Notes: a model not told the origin generated them from the letters alone. A stretch of 64,000 nt of DNA from Juglans regia (GCF_001411555.2 NC_049904.1:26549370-26613369), one strand, 5' to 3'; shown: positions 24,051 through 36,250, counted from the stretch's first letter. A program made the numbers and translations.

Positions 24051-25262
24051 ATTTGTTTCACCTCGCATTTCTCTCATTCCTAATCGTCGTGCTCCTCTCC
24101 TCCCCCTTCCTTTGAGGCTTTCACGCCAAGTGGTCAGCATCTTCTTTTCTCTCTCCAACCTCTTCTCCTTCGTCTTGCCCTTTTCTTCTCCAACTCCTTT
24201 AAGCTGACTTCTGAATTCGGAAACCCACGACTGTGACCAAGGGTTACGGGTCTATGAATTTATTGACCAAAACTGCGACCATGTTGACCCTGGGCTATAA
24301 AGATATATAGGTTGAAGTTCTGTGCACACATCTCTTTATGACTTCTGACATGTGTGTCTGTGCATAGATTTGTGATGCTATTACTTGATTTTGTTTATTT
24401 ATTTAAGTTGATTTGTAATTGTGTAAGTTCGAATAATTGGTTTTTTGTTTGATTTGTGAGATTTTTCTCAATTATAAGTTTGTTTTTGCTTTTATTTGGA
24501 GTTGTAAGATTTATAACTTTACTTTGTTTGATTGTTTTGGTGTTATACAAGGTGGTCGAACGGTGGTGGAGCTAATATACCACCCATCATCCAAACAGGG
24601 CATTCTCAATTATAAATTTGTTTTTGCTTTTATTTAGATTTTTAAGATTTATAACTTTGTGTGATTGTTTTGGTGTTAGTCAAGGTGGTCGGACAGATGT
24701 GGCGCTAATCTACCACCCGTCATCCAAACAAGGCACCTACCGATAGGCCCCCCCCTCCCCGACGGTCAATGCGGTGGGTGACGAAGTCTGAGACCACCCT
24801 TTTGGGGTGCGGGTTGCGTCCCTAATGGAGGCTAATTTTGCATAATGGTTGTAAAAGCCTTCCTATTTCTCTCTCTAATTTTTATGCGATATATAAATAA
24901 AATACATAATCATAGTTTTTAGTGTGTTAATTAGAAGGGGTAAACACTTTTTGTCAAGTTCTTCCAGCTACATAAGAATTTAAGAGGCAAGGTAAACCAC
25001 ACAAATAATGATAATAATAAAGAATGCGAATAACAATATAAAAATTTTAGCAATACTTATTTTAATTTTTTATAAACAGATATATATCAGTTGGATAATA
25101 GCAATAAAATAGTAGATCCAACCTGTAATTTTATAACAATTTCAAGATAACTTCGTCTCTTAATAACCTGTCATCAAAAAATCTTTTCCAAACATTAAGA
25201 ATAAATTAACAAAATATTAATCTACAACAACAACAAATATCACTAACAACAATGATATAAAA
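24051..25262 (+). repeat. array unit 17 with ~138-bp duplication; array end
   Basis: Last and most divergent unit. The stretch beginning TTCTCAATTATAA is duplicated (24465-24602 and 24603 to about 24738) and includes a second acceptor-like TTAG. The array stops at ATGATATAAA, about 160 bp before a unit would be complete. Confidence 0.85.
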
Positions 25263-25499
25263 ACAAAAAATGAATTAACTCTCTCTAACAAATAAAAATA
25301 ATGTACAAATATCATTATCAACTTTCGAGAAAAATTCATTGATGCATTATTCCATTTTCATTTTAATCTCTTATATACTATGACATTTTGTAAACACTCA
25401 AGTTTCATTTCTAGAGGCATATAATGCCTATGATGAAACTATTGAGTATGGTCTAGATGATAATAATATTAAAAGATGATGAAATGATGGGGGAAAAAA

Positions 25500-26560
25500 T
25501 TAAAACAATGGCCGCATTCATTTCACATACGAACACAGAGGTTGGGGGGTGGCAAAGGAAAGGAACTATGGCAAATCATTAATGCCAAAATAAGCATCCT
25601 ATTACTTTCACTTACAATGTTGTACGCAATTTCAGTAACAAGCATGATGAAAGCCACTGAAGCATTGTTGTTTCACACTCTTAACTGGATACCCAACAGT
25701 GGCCAAATCACGCACATGATGTTCAATAATCTCGGTGTGAGTCCCACCGCGTGATAGCTGAGGACCTGGTAGGATCACAAAGAAGATTTCAAAATCGTAT
25801 GGACTCAACGAATACGTTCTCATTGAAGGATGTGGATGAGCTGAATATTCCTAGCCAAGAGGATAAGCCAAACCAGAAAAGAATTAGAAGTGGATTTGCA
25901 TTAAAACTGCAAAATCAAGATACCCCCGTGGAGAATTATAAACGTATATGAATCAATTTTCAGTAGAAAGATCGGGGGAAAAGAAAAAGTAAAACAATGA
26001 TTGCATTCGTTTCAGATACGAATTTATTTGAAGATATAGAGAAAAAAAAACAAAAAACAAAACTAAAGATACATTGCAAATCATTAGTGTTAAGATTTCC
26101 CCCCTATCACCTCCACTTACATATAAACCGCAGAGGCCTTGGAGACCAACGATCGCAGTGGGTCTGCCCTGCCGTGAGAAATCTTTGAGGTGCTTCTCAC
26201 TGCCGGATAGCTGAGGACCTGGTGAGATCACAAAGAAACATTAAAATCGTGTAGACTCAAAGGAATACGTTCACAAACAAGGGTGTGGGCTGAATCTTAA
26301 CTAACAGAAAGAACCGGGCAAGAAAAACCTAGCTAGCAAAAGAACAAGAAGCATATACCCAATTCGAAAAGGAGAAGAGAGAGGGGCGAGCATATCGCAA
26401 TTCTTTAATCCCGAGCAGAAAAAAAGTTGGAGAGAAAAAGGCGTGCATACCGTAAATCATTAATTTGAGCAGACAAATGACTTCGTGCTCGAGCTCGTCT
26501 AATTTCAATGATTCTCACGACCTTAGCTCATACTAGAACTCATCGCTACCATTGAAAACC
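25500..26560 (-). pseudogene. duplicated exon-like fragments, decayed, unrecognised gene
   Basis: Two imperfect copies lie in tandem at about 25500-25825 and 25985-26275. They share AAACAATGNNNGCATTCNTTTCA at one end and GATAGCTGAGGACCTGG plus the following ~50 bp at the other. On the minus strand each shows an intron-like TTCTTTGTGATCNNACCAG directly before GTCCTCAGCT, starting exon-like text at 25765 and 26218. The second reads GPQLSGSEKHLKDFS in one frame and ends near TATGTAAGT, a donor-like sequence. Further upstream (minus strand, about 26560-26450) a frame starting MVFNGSDEF is broken by two stops and ends at a donor-like GTATGC. I do not recognise the gene family. It looks like a decayed, partly duplicated gene copy. 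Confidence 0.4.
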
Positions 26561-26829
26561 ATTAATCAAGAGGCAATGTTTCGCACCAGAAGTACACCGA
26601 TTGAGCAAAATCGAGGAAACCGACGCAGGGCAAAGAGGAATTCCACCGAAACTCTCTCTCCATTCAAATGGCGAACGATTTCACCATCTGGATACTTTGG
26701 GGTTTTCTATTTTACCGTTACTGGAATGTTCTGCTCTTTATTTTTCAAAATCTTTGATGTTCAAATTGGAAAATGGGAAGAAAAGAACGGCTATAAACGG
26801 TGTTTTATTTTAAAAAAAATATTTTAAAA

Positions 26830-28122
26830 AATTGGTGTTATAAACGGAAATTGAACAACGGCTACATTTCTTTTCTTCTTCTTTTTTTTTTTTTTTTTGT
26901 CTTATAAATTGATTAAAAAATCCACATTTGAAAAAATAAAAAGATAAAGAAAAATGTTAACAGTATTTAAGAAAAACTTGCAAAAAGTTTACTTCTCTAT
27001 ATGTTAACTATAATTTAAATTTAAAATAATAAAAAAACTAACAAAATAAGTCATATACGTAAAATTGTAATTATATATATAGCAAATACTCAAAACGTAA
27101 AATTATGGATTGTGGATTTAGCTTATAAGTTCTTCACACCTTACTTCTTGTTATAAGATTAATTAGACCAAATTAGATTTTTTATCATAAAATAATATTG
27201 AGTGCTCTTATTTAAGATTCAACTGTTAAGCTCAAATAATAATAAGTTAGAAGAGATAACTTAATTATTTGATTCTAATTATATGTGTATATATATTTAA
27301 TTCACAATGCACATTATTATAACTTTTGATAGTTTAAAGCGAATGTTGCAAAATAAATATTGTTGATGTAACACAATTGTAAAGTGTTCCAAATTCCAAT
27401 CCAGAGTTTTTAAAAATGTTGACACGTGCTCAGGATCATTTCAACTGGTGGTTTTGATCAGTTAGACATTCTTTTTAATTACTCTTTGAATTTATTCTAG
27501 TTGAGAAATAATCAATTCACAAAAAAATCTCATAAAAATAAATTCATAAATTGACATAATTTAAAATGACAAGTCAGATTATAAAATTCATTTTACATCA
27601 TTTCAAAATGCTGAGATTTTGTAGTATGTGTAGAGCCTAACTATAATCAATATAATACAATGAAGCTCCAACATCTGATTCGTCAAAACATGTTTTAGTG
27701 CACTCGTGCTTTCAATTAAGCTTCTACTCCTAACATTTATTTCTCATACATATACATTTTTATTCATTTCGTCCATCACACAATTAAACATATGGTTTTC
27801 TATCATTTTACTATAATTTAAAAATTATTACATTTCATTATTTTGGTTCTTTAATGTAAGATTGCATATTGGTAAGCTAAACTGTTGAGCCAAGTGAAAG
27901 CCATGTTTTTTGTTATTTTCGTAAGCATTTTGTTACCATAGCTAAATAAAACATGGAAGTCTCACATAAAATATAAGGGTTGTTGGGCAGGCCCCGCATT
28001 CAATACATTTGTGCCACCCCCGCATGCGAGTGGGACTATCCACCAGCTCGAGTTTCACCTGCCCGCCCAAGATACCCTATTATAAAAGAAAGAGTAAAAA
28101 GAACCCAAACTTCATTGAGACG
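26830..28122. other. AT-rich spacer, no gene seen
   Basis: Mostly A and T with homopolymer runs. No splice-bounded coding text, RNA gene or clear transposon end was found. Confidence 0.6.
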
Positions 28123-28322
28123 CGTTTCGATTGTAAAATGAGTTGAGATGATTTTAGATTAGTTGAATAAAATATTATTAAAATATTATTATTTATTATT
28201 ATTATTATTATTTTAAAATTTAAATAAGTTGAATTGTTAATTATATTTTATATGAAAAATTAAAAAAATTGTAATAATAAGATAAGATAAGATGGATTAA
28301 AGAGTGTTTCTGTATCTAAACG
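28123..28322. mobile_element. MITE, GAGATGA family, copy 1
   Basis: About 200 bp, ends CGTTTCGATT and its rough inverted partner ATCTAAACG, inside the ends GAGTTGAGATG and GATAAGATAAGATGG, AT-rich middle with TAAAATATTATTA. A related copy lies at 33354-33541 and a weaker one at 52258-52449. It has no coding capacity. Confidence 0.7.
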
Positions 28323-29010
28323 GATAATGGGTTATGCATGCCGTGTGAGATGAACCAGTGAAATATATGTCGGTTAGGGTCAATAGAGGACCAGGGGAGG
28401 ACTTCGAAAAAAGGAAGCAGAGAGGAGCTTCTTCTCTCCCTCTCAGGAAGGACAGAGGGTTGAGGGAGGAGGAGCCTTCCAGAGCCTACCAGAACATATA
28501 GGACATCATCTGGAGCTTTGTAGTTTTGGATGGGTTCCTTGGGGTTTTGAAACCTCAACCCAAGAAAAGGAGTTTGAGTCGGAAATTTTCTTTTTACAAA
28601 ACAGACGCTAAGCGATCAAATATCTTCATCCTCACCAAATCTTCCATGCCTCTTATACAAAACTGATATTTTACATAGATCATTTCACATCCATATCAGT
28701 TCATGTCTTCTTCGTGATCTTTTAAATCGCTTTCTAGCACAAGATTCTGCTCAACTTAGATATATTCTTAAATGGCCATTTTCCCAATTCAGTACAGGTA
28801 CTCTTTTTTGGGTTTTTGAATGAACCAAAACACAAACGAGTTTATGGAAACAATAGCCTAAAGGCTAAAATTATTGTAGTATTTGAAGAGAGTAACAAGA
28901 CTTTACATCGGTAGCATACAGAATTTTGCCTCCAAGTTACAAAATTATTTGGGCAATGGCTGAAAGAGTAGTGATAATTCAAACAGTTACATCAGAGGAT
29001 TTTTTAAAAC
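28323..29010. other. spacer downstream of the CASP-like gene
   Basis: Contains a short minus-strand open stretch starting MRFQNPKEPIQNYKAPDD (28316-28558) that I cannot assign to a family. The rest holds the probable 3' untranslated region of the gene ending at 29011. No polyadenylation signal stands out. Confidence 0.4.
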
Positions 29011-31259
29011 CTACCGCCTTGCGCTGCTCCTGCCCTTAGTGCCACTGTACAAGCGGAACAGACTGAAAGCAGACATACAAGACAGAACCACCATGCTAAG
29101 GCTAACTAATATTGCACTTCCTACTCCCTCTCCCACTTGGTTACAGAACTTCCCATACATATCGCATATCTTCATCCATTGCAGTTCTGGCTGGCCCCAC
29201 TTCGCAAGTGTTGCAGATTGTGTAGCAGCGGCCACTGCAGATACGGTCGTGTATGCCATTACCTGCCCGTACAAGATAACATCAACAAAATGACATAATA
29301 AGTATGCAATTTTCTTTATCTGCCCACTTGAATAGAGAAGTGCTTTCTCCATTTTCAAATGAACAACATACTACAACTTAGCATCAAATTGATCACACCC
29401 TCACTTTTATGATACGAGACTGTATAATGCAAATTATCTACTGCTTAAAATTTGTCATAGGAGTCAACAAACATATGAATTACCCTTCTCTACCTAGCAG
29501 CACCAGTTGGCAAGTGAAAAATTTGTTGATGCAGAGCCCAGAAGAAAATAAGAAAATTTCATTTTTTTTTTCTCTAACCAAATGTGTGGTATATGGATGA
29601 TGAGTATAAGCACTCAATTAGTTTAGAAAGAATAAAACCAAAAAAAATTAAAATAAATAAAAATAAGTGTGATGTGTGGAGATGATGAGTAGCAAAGCTC
29701 AGAAAATAATAATTAGGAGGCCAGCCAAATATTGTAGACAAGCCTGGACCACATATCTTGCTGGCTGTTCTATCTGCAGTCATGATTCCCAACCAAAACA
29801 GTTCTACAAGTATTTATGACATCACATTCTCTACTTGTGAATTATTGGTCTCAAAACTATACAATAGAATAGAACATCCACAGCTTCTCCTCACACCTAG
29901 TCAAGTCCATCAGAGTCAGTCTCACCAATTTTTTCTCAGAGAAGAACACTAACTGAGATCATGAACAAACTAGCCTGACTCCATTTATTTCACATTTTAA
30001 ATGCTTCCAAGGGAAAAAGAGCCATCAGTTCCGGCCATTGTTAGGATTGAATTGGTTAGAAGCAGCTTGGCTAGCCAGGGAGTCTTCAATCCTGATCATT
30101 ACGTCTGTGTGCCAATTTGCACCTTCATGAGAGTCAAATGAAAGGACCCAAAATTTGCTGATATTTTATCTCATGGACATCTCCCTGGTTGTAAGAATCT
30201 GTGGACTGTTGTAAAGGTGACAAGAAGAGACGTGCAGGGACATGGTCTGAGACTCTTTGAGTAAGAATGCAAGCTACTCTCATGTCATTTGTAACATGGC
30301 ATTCATGCAGCAGGTACAGACAAAAATTATTCAGGGACCAAGATCTATTTACGGCGTCGCATTAGAATGTTTTCAAAAATACATTTGAGCCATCGGAAAA
30401 ATATGGAGGATTAAGACCTTTCAATTTCATAAATTGTTGGTTTGGATATTAATCTTCAATTTGGGTCAATAAATAAGAAGGCAAATAAAAGAAAAGCCCC
30501 CTTTTCAGCCTCGTACATTAAGAAAACAGGGGAACCCTGTATATTAGTACACACTCAATTTTGTTTCGGTATTTATCTTCCAAATCATTCCAAAAAAAAT
30601 ATTACTTTTAGGGATAAATAGCTAAATGTAATTTTGGTGATATTTGAGTGAGATGCAGCATTAAACACAACATGAAATTTGGAAAATCTTGAATTACCAT
30701 ATGTCATTGCAATTTGCCATCGTAATGATTAAAGCACCAATGTAATCACGGAGGGTTTACTTCTACTCTCAACTGGGGAAAATGAAATAGCTAATGATAT
30801 TATCCTTATCAAACCAACCAAAGGACATTGATTATTGTTCCATTAGGACGGATTAGTCCACACCTACTGGACAGTTCAAATCCCAGATCAATATATGCTA
30901 TTTGTCAACATGGATAATGGCTTTATTGAAATCTTATGTAATATGAGGCATATGGATGTCTCAAGTGAAAATAAAATAAGAAATGCATAGAGTGTAGATT
31001 TTTCTTTTGGTCAGGAAAAAGGGTCATAAAAAAAAAGTCCAGAATGCAATGTTGTACCTGATCAACAGAGAAGATTGCCCAAGCCAAGGGCTTGCTGAAC
31101 AGCACATTTCCTCTAACCATGCTCACAACGCATCTCAGCACCTGAGCCAACGAGTAGGCAGCAGCTATACCATTGACCATCACCAAAAACCTACACGGGG
31201 ATGCAAAATGAAAGTTTTTCACAAAATCATGGGATAATCAGGACTATATTATGGTAAAC

Positions 31260-31295
<36 letters not shown>

Positions 31296-31544
31296 GGATT
31301 TGAGATCTCACACAAGAGCTTTCATGTCTACAAATCTAGCTTTCTTCCGAATAGAGAAGATTTCTCTGACCTGGGTATCAGTCCCCACAAGAACAACTGC
31401 AAGAACTCCTAGACCACAAATCACGCACCTCAGTACCAACTCTGCCACCCGCATCCTCCTATCAACAAGCCTCACATTTGTTACATGATACACTGGGACA
31501 TTCCCTGGACTGACGCCAACACCCAAGTAACTCATCCTTCCCAA
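29011..31544 (-). CDS. CASP-like protein, subfamily 2B
   Basis: Complete three-exon gene: exon 1 31544-31312, exon 2 31190-31058, exon 3 29262-29011. The joined frame is 618 bases, 205 residues plus stop. Intron edges are GT-AG (GTGAGA...TGTAG and GTACAA...GGCAG). The protein starts [17 protein letters not shown], and the CASP-family core follows with four membrane segments at about residues 30-52, 78-100, 123-142 and 165-190. The conserved [11 protein letters not shown] and [17 protein letters not shown] segments lie in TM1 and the second extracellular loop. CASP-like proteins are four-helix plasma-membrane proteins related to the Casparian strip scaffold proteins; the roles of subfamily 2 members are little known. 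The start is the only in-frame Met matching the family N-terminus. Intron 1 is only 121 bp and includes a (GA)n tract; intron 2 is about 1.8 kb. Confidence 0.93.
29263..31057 (-). other. intron 2 of the CASP-like gene
   Basis: 1795-bp intron bounded by GTACAA and GGCAG. It is AT-rich; no nested gene or clear transposon was recognised in it. Confidence 0.8.
31262..31292. repeat. (GA)n microsatellite in CASP-like intron 1
   Basis: About 15 uninterrupted GA units in the 121-bp first intron, close to the donor site. On the gene strand it reads (TC)n. Confidence 0.95.
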
Positions 31545-33353
31545 GACCCGCGATCAGAAGAGAGGAGGCGGAAGCGCAAGAGACAACCCTCACATCCACA
31601 CCAAACCACCAATCTGTACACAAACTGAAACACCCACAAGCAGAACAACTTGCACTACTTAAATGCACAGACAACCTGTTCGCTCTCCATTTATTTCATT
31701 GTTAACTTCGCTTGTGTTCAGATTATAAAAAATAAATAAAATAAAAAAATTAGCTTATATTTGGTGGTGGAGCTTAGTTCAGTTACTTTATGCCTGCCAA
31801 GTAGTCAAAGCTGGAGACTTTAGAAATGAATGACTTGAAGAGACGCAGGGTACCTCATCCTCCACTTTAAAGTGCATTTAATGGGCCTTTTTTTATCCTT
31901 TTTCGCGCATTTAATGGGGGCACCAGTTTCACGCGTCTGGTTCTGCATTTGAGAATGTTTTATTCAAATTTTCTTTCTTTTTTTCTTTTCCGGGAATCTA
32001 GAGACTACTAGATCGATGCAGAGATGTCTTCCTAAATAGGAGGAGCAAGAGCTGCAAGATAAGGTTTGGAGAGGAGCCTTGAATCTTCCAATCAATGAAG
32101 GCGGCGGTGGAATTAATGGTGTCCTATTTTTCTTTCCCATGGCAGAAAGGTTTTGGCTTATGTACATCCTTCAAATTAAGATACAAGTTTCTGCATATAC
32201 TCTTATAAAACGGTATCACAATCATGGATTCAATTTTTTTAAATTATACCTTTAAAAAACTGAGATACATGATGAAGGTAAAGCAGTCATTGGGAAAGAA
32301 GACTTATACATGATGAGAATCGTTCCTGCTGTAAAACGTAGGAATGAAAAATATGACAATAATACGTATGTCTATCTGGAAGAGAAGATGCACCCTACTC
32401 TTATTTTATAAGTTTTTTTTTTACCACATTAAATATTTAATAAATATTATAAAATCTAGTTTATCAGACCCTAATTCAAAAATTGGATAAAAGCTAATAA
32501 GAAACATCAAAAACTAAAAACAAAAAGATTTCAGGTAATTTGTAAATAATTTATGAATAACAACGAACTATTTATATATAATAGTAAAATAGAGACTACT
32601 TTACTTACCAAACACAGCCTAAAGTGGGTCATATGGGTGATGATTTTTGCTGATCTCTATGGTGGGGGTGCATTTGGGGGTTAGGTTTTGTATTTGTGCA
32701 CATTTGTTATCATGGTGAATTGTGACCATAAGTTCATAACTCCATTAGGCCACAGTCCCCTTTGCAGGTAATATCACTCACCTAACCTTACTAGTTTTGG
32801 GAGCTAGGTAGGTTTTCTGTTTCTTAAACAGTGATGGAGCTTAATATGGTTCCATGAAGTCTCCGTCTGGTTTGACACCTAATCCACTACGTACTTTGAT
32901 CATCTGATGAATGGACCGCTCATCTTCAGCTTATGTACTTATATATCGTTCCATACATTAAGAGGCAAACGATGATGCTTAAATGGTTTGCCTCGTAAAA
33001 ACACAAAAACAAAAAAACAAACAGCTCCTCATCAAAACTTTTTTTAAAGGAAGCTTTCGTTAATAAAAAGGAAAAAGATGCAGATCTTCATGAACAAACA
33101 CATTACTATAATCAATATATATAGCTAGTAGAAATACAAGGGGAAAAAAAAAAGAAATTTGAAATCAAAATCAATAAATTGATTTTTATAAAAGATATAA
33201 AAGATAATCCAAAGAGAAAGTCAAAATAAATTTTTTATGGCCTAATTAAATGATTCTGGTGTCAACATTTTAAAGTCATGGAAAGTGAGAGCTTTCATGA
33301 ACTTGAATATACTGATCACCCAAATCATGCATACCGCTCATGAAATTAAGGCA
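31545..33353. other. upstream region of the CASP-like gene and AT-rich spacer
   Basis: The first ~150 bases before the start codon would be the 5' leader. No clear TATA box was fixed. Beyond about 31700 the sequence is AT-rich with no gene recognised. Confidence 0.5.
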
Positions 33354-33541
33354 CGTTTAAATTGGAGCAATTCATCTCATCTCATTTTATTATTATAATT
33401 TTTTTAAATGATCATATAAAATATAATAAATAATTTAATTTTTTCAAATTTCAAAACAATAATAATATTAAAAAATATTATTCTAACGATATTTTATTCA
33501 ACTCATCTAAAACAATCTCATCTCATCTCTCAATCCAAACG
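33354..33541. mobile_element. MITE, GAGATGA family, copy 2
   Basis: 188 bp, inverted relative to copy 1. Ends are CGTTTAAATTGG and CAATCCAAACG, with CATCTCATCTCATTTTA next to one end and CAATCTCATCTCATCTCT next to the other. The middle has the same TAATATTAAAAAATATTA-type core. Confidence 0.75.
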
Positions 33542-35132
33542 AGACCTAACATCACATCTCTCATCAAGAGTTATTGTATTTGAATGTTGAGGTAATCCCA
33601 AACTATTTGAATTAATCTATGAATTGTAATATTTTATAGATTCTAGTGAAATGTGTTTGAATATAAATATATTAAAATTTATTTTTAAATATATATATAT
33701 AAAATAAGTTAAGATGAACTTAATTTTTTTTATAAAAAATAATTAATTTTATTAATAATTAATTTGAGATAGGAAAAATAGGCTTGCAAACCAACGGCAA
33801 CCAAATCTACAAATGTGCCACGAATAATAGGAGAACGAGGGCTAGCTCACCACTTTTATTTAGGATGCAGTAGTACTGTACTCGCTTCAAGAAAGGAGGA
33901 TAGCTCTCCGTACGTACCCATAATACAATATTCTTATGCAGCGCAGCACTAAACTATCGGCTAAGATATTGGGATTTCCATCTTACCCTGATCAATAAAA
34001 GGATTATGCAACAACCCTATCCTCATCCTTAACCTCTCTCTATTGTATTTTGTATTTGGGGATACGATCCGTTGCGAATCAAACTCCGTGTGTGTTTTTT
34101 TTTTCTTGAGGTAAATGGGCTGCAGAGCCCAAAATTCCAACTGAAAATACTATAAGCAGCCTAACAAGCAGTTCAGGTCAACAAATAATATCACTCTCTT
34201 TCATTTTGTTAAACAGAGAAGCTCTGCCTTCTCTTTAGAAAGAAAACCAATTATTCCAAGTGCTATAGCCTCGGCTCCACCTTCCTCTCCCTTTCTTTTT
34301 CATTTTCCTCTTCCGTTTCACTATCTATTTGTGAATATGCTTTTATAGTAGTGTTTTTCCACTAGAGCGGATTTTCTCAGATCTGTTGCACTCTGACCAT
34401 GAGCAGTCAACACGTGCCCCACCACGATGTTCCCCTCCTGCCGATCTACTGGGATGACGCAGAACTACACCCAAAATGTCGGCGCGTGGCTCTCACGCGT
34501 GGTCTTGACGCACCGCCTCACTCCGACAGCTCCACCAGCTACACTCGCTACACCAGTAGACTCCCCACCCTTCGATCCTTCAGATCAGCCAGACCCATCC
34601 TCCATTCCACCGATGCGTGGTCTTCACGTGCCACTCCAAAGGCATGGATTGATTGTTTCTCCGCTGCAGATCTGCCCTTCCCAAGCCAATCTATCTGAAT
34701 TATTTTCCTAACCAGTGATCTTGTAAGAGAGACTAAGGACCTCACCAACAAATACCTCAAGACTTTCAACTACATTGCATCCGCTTGCACCGCTTTTAGT
34801 GGTGGCTTACCTTCAAAATGTCTTTTAAGACGGTTCCCTCTTAGCAGGGCTTCGGTAGAGACCAAAGAATTGGTCTCATAACCTTTTTTCTTTTTTTTTT
34901 CACCACATTTGCAATGTTGTTGTTGTTTTGGGGTATTTTATCAGGGAACCCCACCCCCTCTAACATGTATCATCTTTTATTTTAATGAAGTTTGCTTGCT
35001 TAGAAGAAGAAGAAGTAAAATAAATTAATTAATTAATTAAAAAAAAAGAAGAAGCAATTCATGTCCACATGAAGAGCATTCAATCCATGCAATGGCCAGG
35101 ATACTAAACTATATAGATTATGTTGATATGAG
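33542..35132. other. spacer with possible retroposed fragment
   Basis: 34390-34720 is GC-richer and holds overlapping open stretches of about 95-100 codons in two plus frames with no recognisable domain. It is followed by TGTTGTTGTTTTGGGG and, at 34980-35055, TTTTAATGAAGTTTGCTTGC then A/GAA-rich tails, which resemble the 3' ends of plant LINE copies. I treat it as a probable old retroposed fragment, not a gene. Confidence 0.3.
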
Positions 35133-35292
35133 TAATATTAGATATAATCATTATTTATCCAAGGTACATTTTTTAAAAAATATGAGTAAATATAGGACCC
35201 ACATAAGAAAATTAATTCTTTAATAGTAGATCCTATTCTTTTTTTTTTTCTTTTAAATGCAGCGTTTACACATGCCATAAGTGTTTTAATAT
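35133..35292. mobile_element. MITE, second family, divergent copy
   Basis: Starts TAATATTAGATATAATCAT and has AAAAAATATGAGTAAATA and GGACCCACAT in the middle, matching the family layout at 35368, 51268 and 51808, but the far end is poorly kept. Confidence 0.4.
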
Positions 35293-35367
35293 CAAATTAA
35301 TTTTATAATGTTCAAAAGTTCTACATTTCCTTTACATTTTATTTACTTTTACAAAAAAAGAAAAAAG

Positions 35368-35512
35368 TAATGTTAGATACAGTTATGGGTTGTGCAAGCA
35401 TTGTGCAGTCTTTTTTAAAAAAATAGAGTTCACAATTAAAAAATTAATTTTTCATGTATGTTTTATATTTACTCGATCACTTTTTTAAAAAGAAGTACAC
35501 GACGCCTATCAC
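35368..35512. mobile_element. MITE, second family, copy 2
   Basis: Begins TAATGTTAGATACAGTTATG, passes through GTGCAAGCATTGTGCAGTC and TTTTTTAAAAAAAT, and closes with the inverted CGATCACTTTTTTAAAAAG and ACGACGCCTATCACC. The two arms can pair, as expected of a foldback MITE. Confidence 0.65.
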
Positions 35513-36214
35513 CGGAGTTCGAAACCAGCCGAAGCCGACAGAGAACCGGTCGGTTGGCAATATAAATTTAAGTGAAACAATGTCGTTTGGTTAATACACC
35601 AAACAATATCGTTTAGCTTCAAGGTTTAATACCCTCGTGTCCCCCCTCCCCATCTCCTTCTTCTTCTCCCCCGATTGAGTCTTCTCAGACTCTCTCTCAC
35701 GCACAGCCGTCGTCATCACGTTGCGCAGCCTCTCCCTCCAACAATTGTTGACATCCATCTCGCCATCTCTCTCACAGAGTGTAGCTCTCCTCCGTTAACC
35801 TCTACTCCCTCCATTTCCCCCTCCTCCGTTAACCTCTTCTCAAACCTCTATCACTCATCTCGCCACCCATGGAGAAATCTGGGACTTCAAGTGGCTCATT
35901 TTATTGTGTTGGGTTAATGGTTTTGTTTTGTGGATTCCTTGGTGTCTAATAAATGGTGATGGAAAAATCGAGCTTCCATTTTTTGTGTCTGCATTTTCTA
36001 TCGTCTGACGATGGGAAAATCGATTTCCCAAACCACCGAACTGATCATTACCGACTGTCAAATTCAGGCCAGCTCTCTTTCTCCCTATCGGCAAGTTTCG
36101 GTCGAGAATAATATATATTCTCCATGTTAGTGCGGTTTTTCAAAACAAAACCGCACTGATACATTCAATTTTCAGCCCTAGTACTATACTCTATAACTGC
36201 AAATATCATTTTTC

Positions 36215-36250
<36 letters not shown>

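Larger units (their letters stand above)
4400..25262 (+). repeat. tandem array, ~1.2 kb unit, 17 copies
   Basis: The leader text GTTTGTTTCGCCTCGCATTT, with small changes, recurs at 5591, 6804, 8025, 9264, 10487, 11638, 12841, 13997, 15202, 17092, 18251, 19442, 20470, 21695, 22897 and 24051. Spacing is 1151-1239 bp except where a solo LTR (15539-16269) or a deletion intervenes. Each unit holds, in order: pyrimidine-rich leader; GAATTCAGAGACCCACGA block; GTGCACACATC block with a nearby inverted GTGCACAGAT; AT-rich stretch; a TTTTGGTGTTAG acceptor-like end; a GC-rich block around CATCCGAACAAGG; an AT-rich half; an (AT)n tract; a CTATAAATAC box. Copies share most of their sequence by eye and fall into types A, B, C and D. 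No conserved long ORF is seen. Strand is set by the TATA-leader reading and is arbitrary otherwise. Confidence 0.95.

Noticed and set aside
4400..25262. Array as ribosomal spacer, centromeric satellite or CRISPR-like direct repeats
   Set aside because: No rRNA text adjoins it, the unit is far longer than usual centromeric monomers, and repeats are contiguous without unique spacers in a plant genome.
30923..31237. Longer open stretches around CASP-like exon 2 on both strands
   Set aside because: They extend through introns; the GT-AG bounded 133-bp exon joins exactly in frame with exons 1 and 3.
34399..34711. Two overlapping plus-strand frames starting MSSQHVPHHDVP and MFPSCRSTGMTQ
   Set aside because: Overlapping frames of similar length with no domain or conservation known to me; the surroundings look like retroposed debris.
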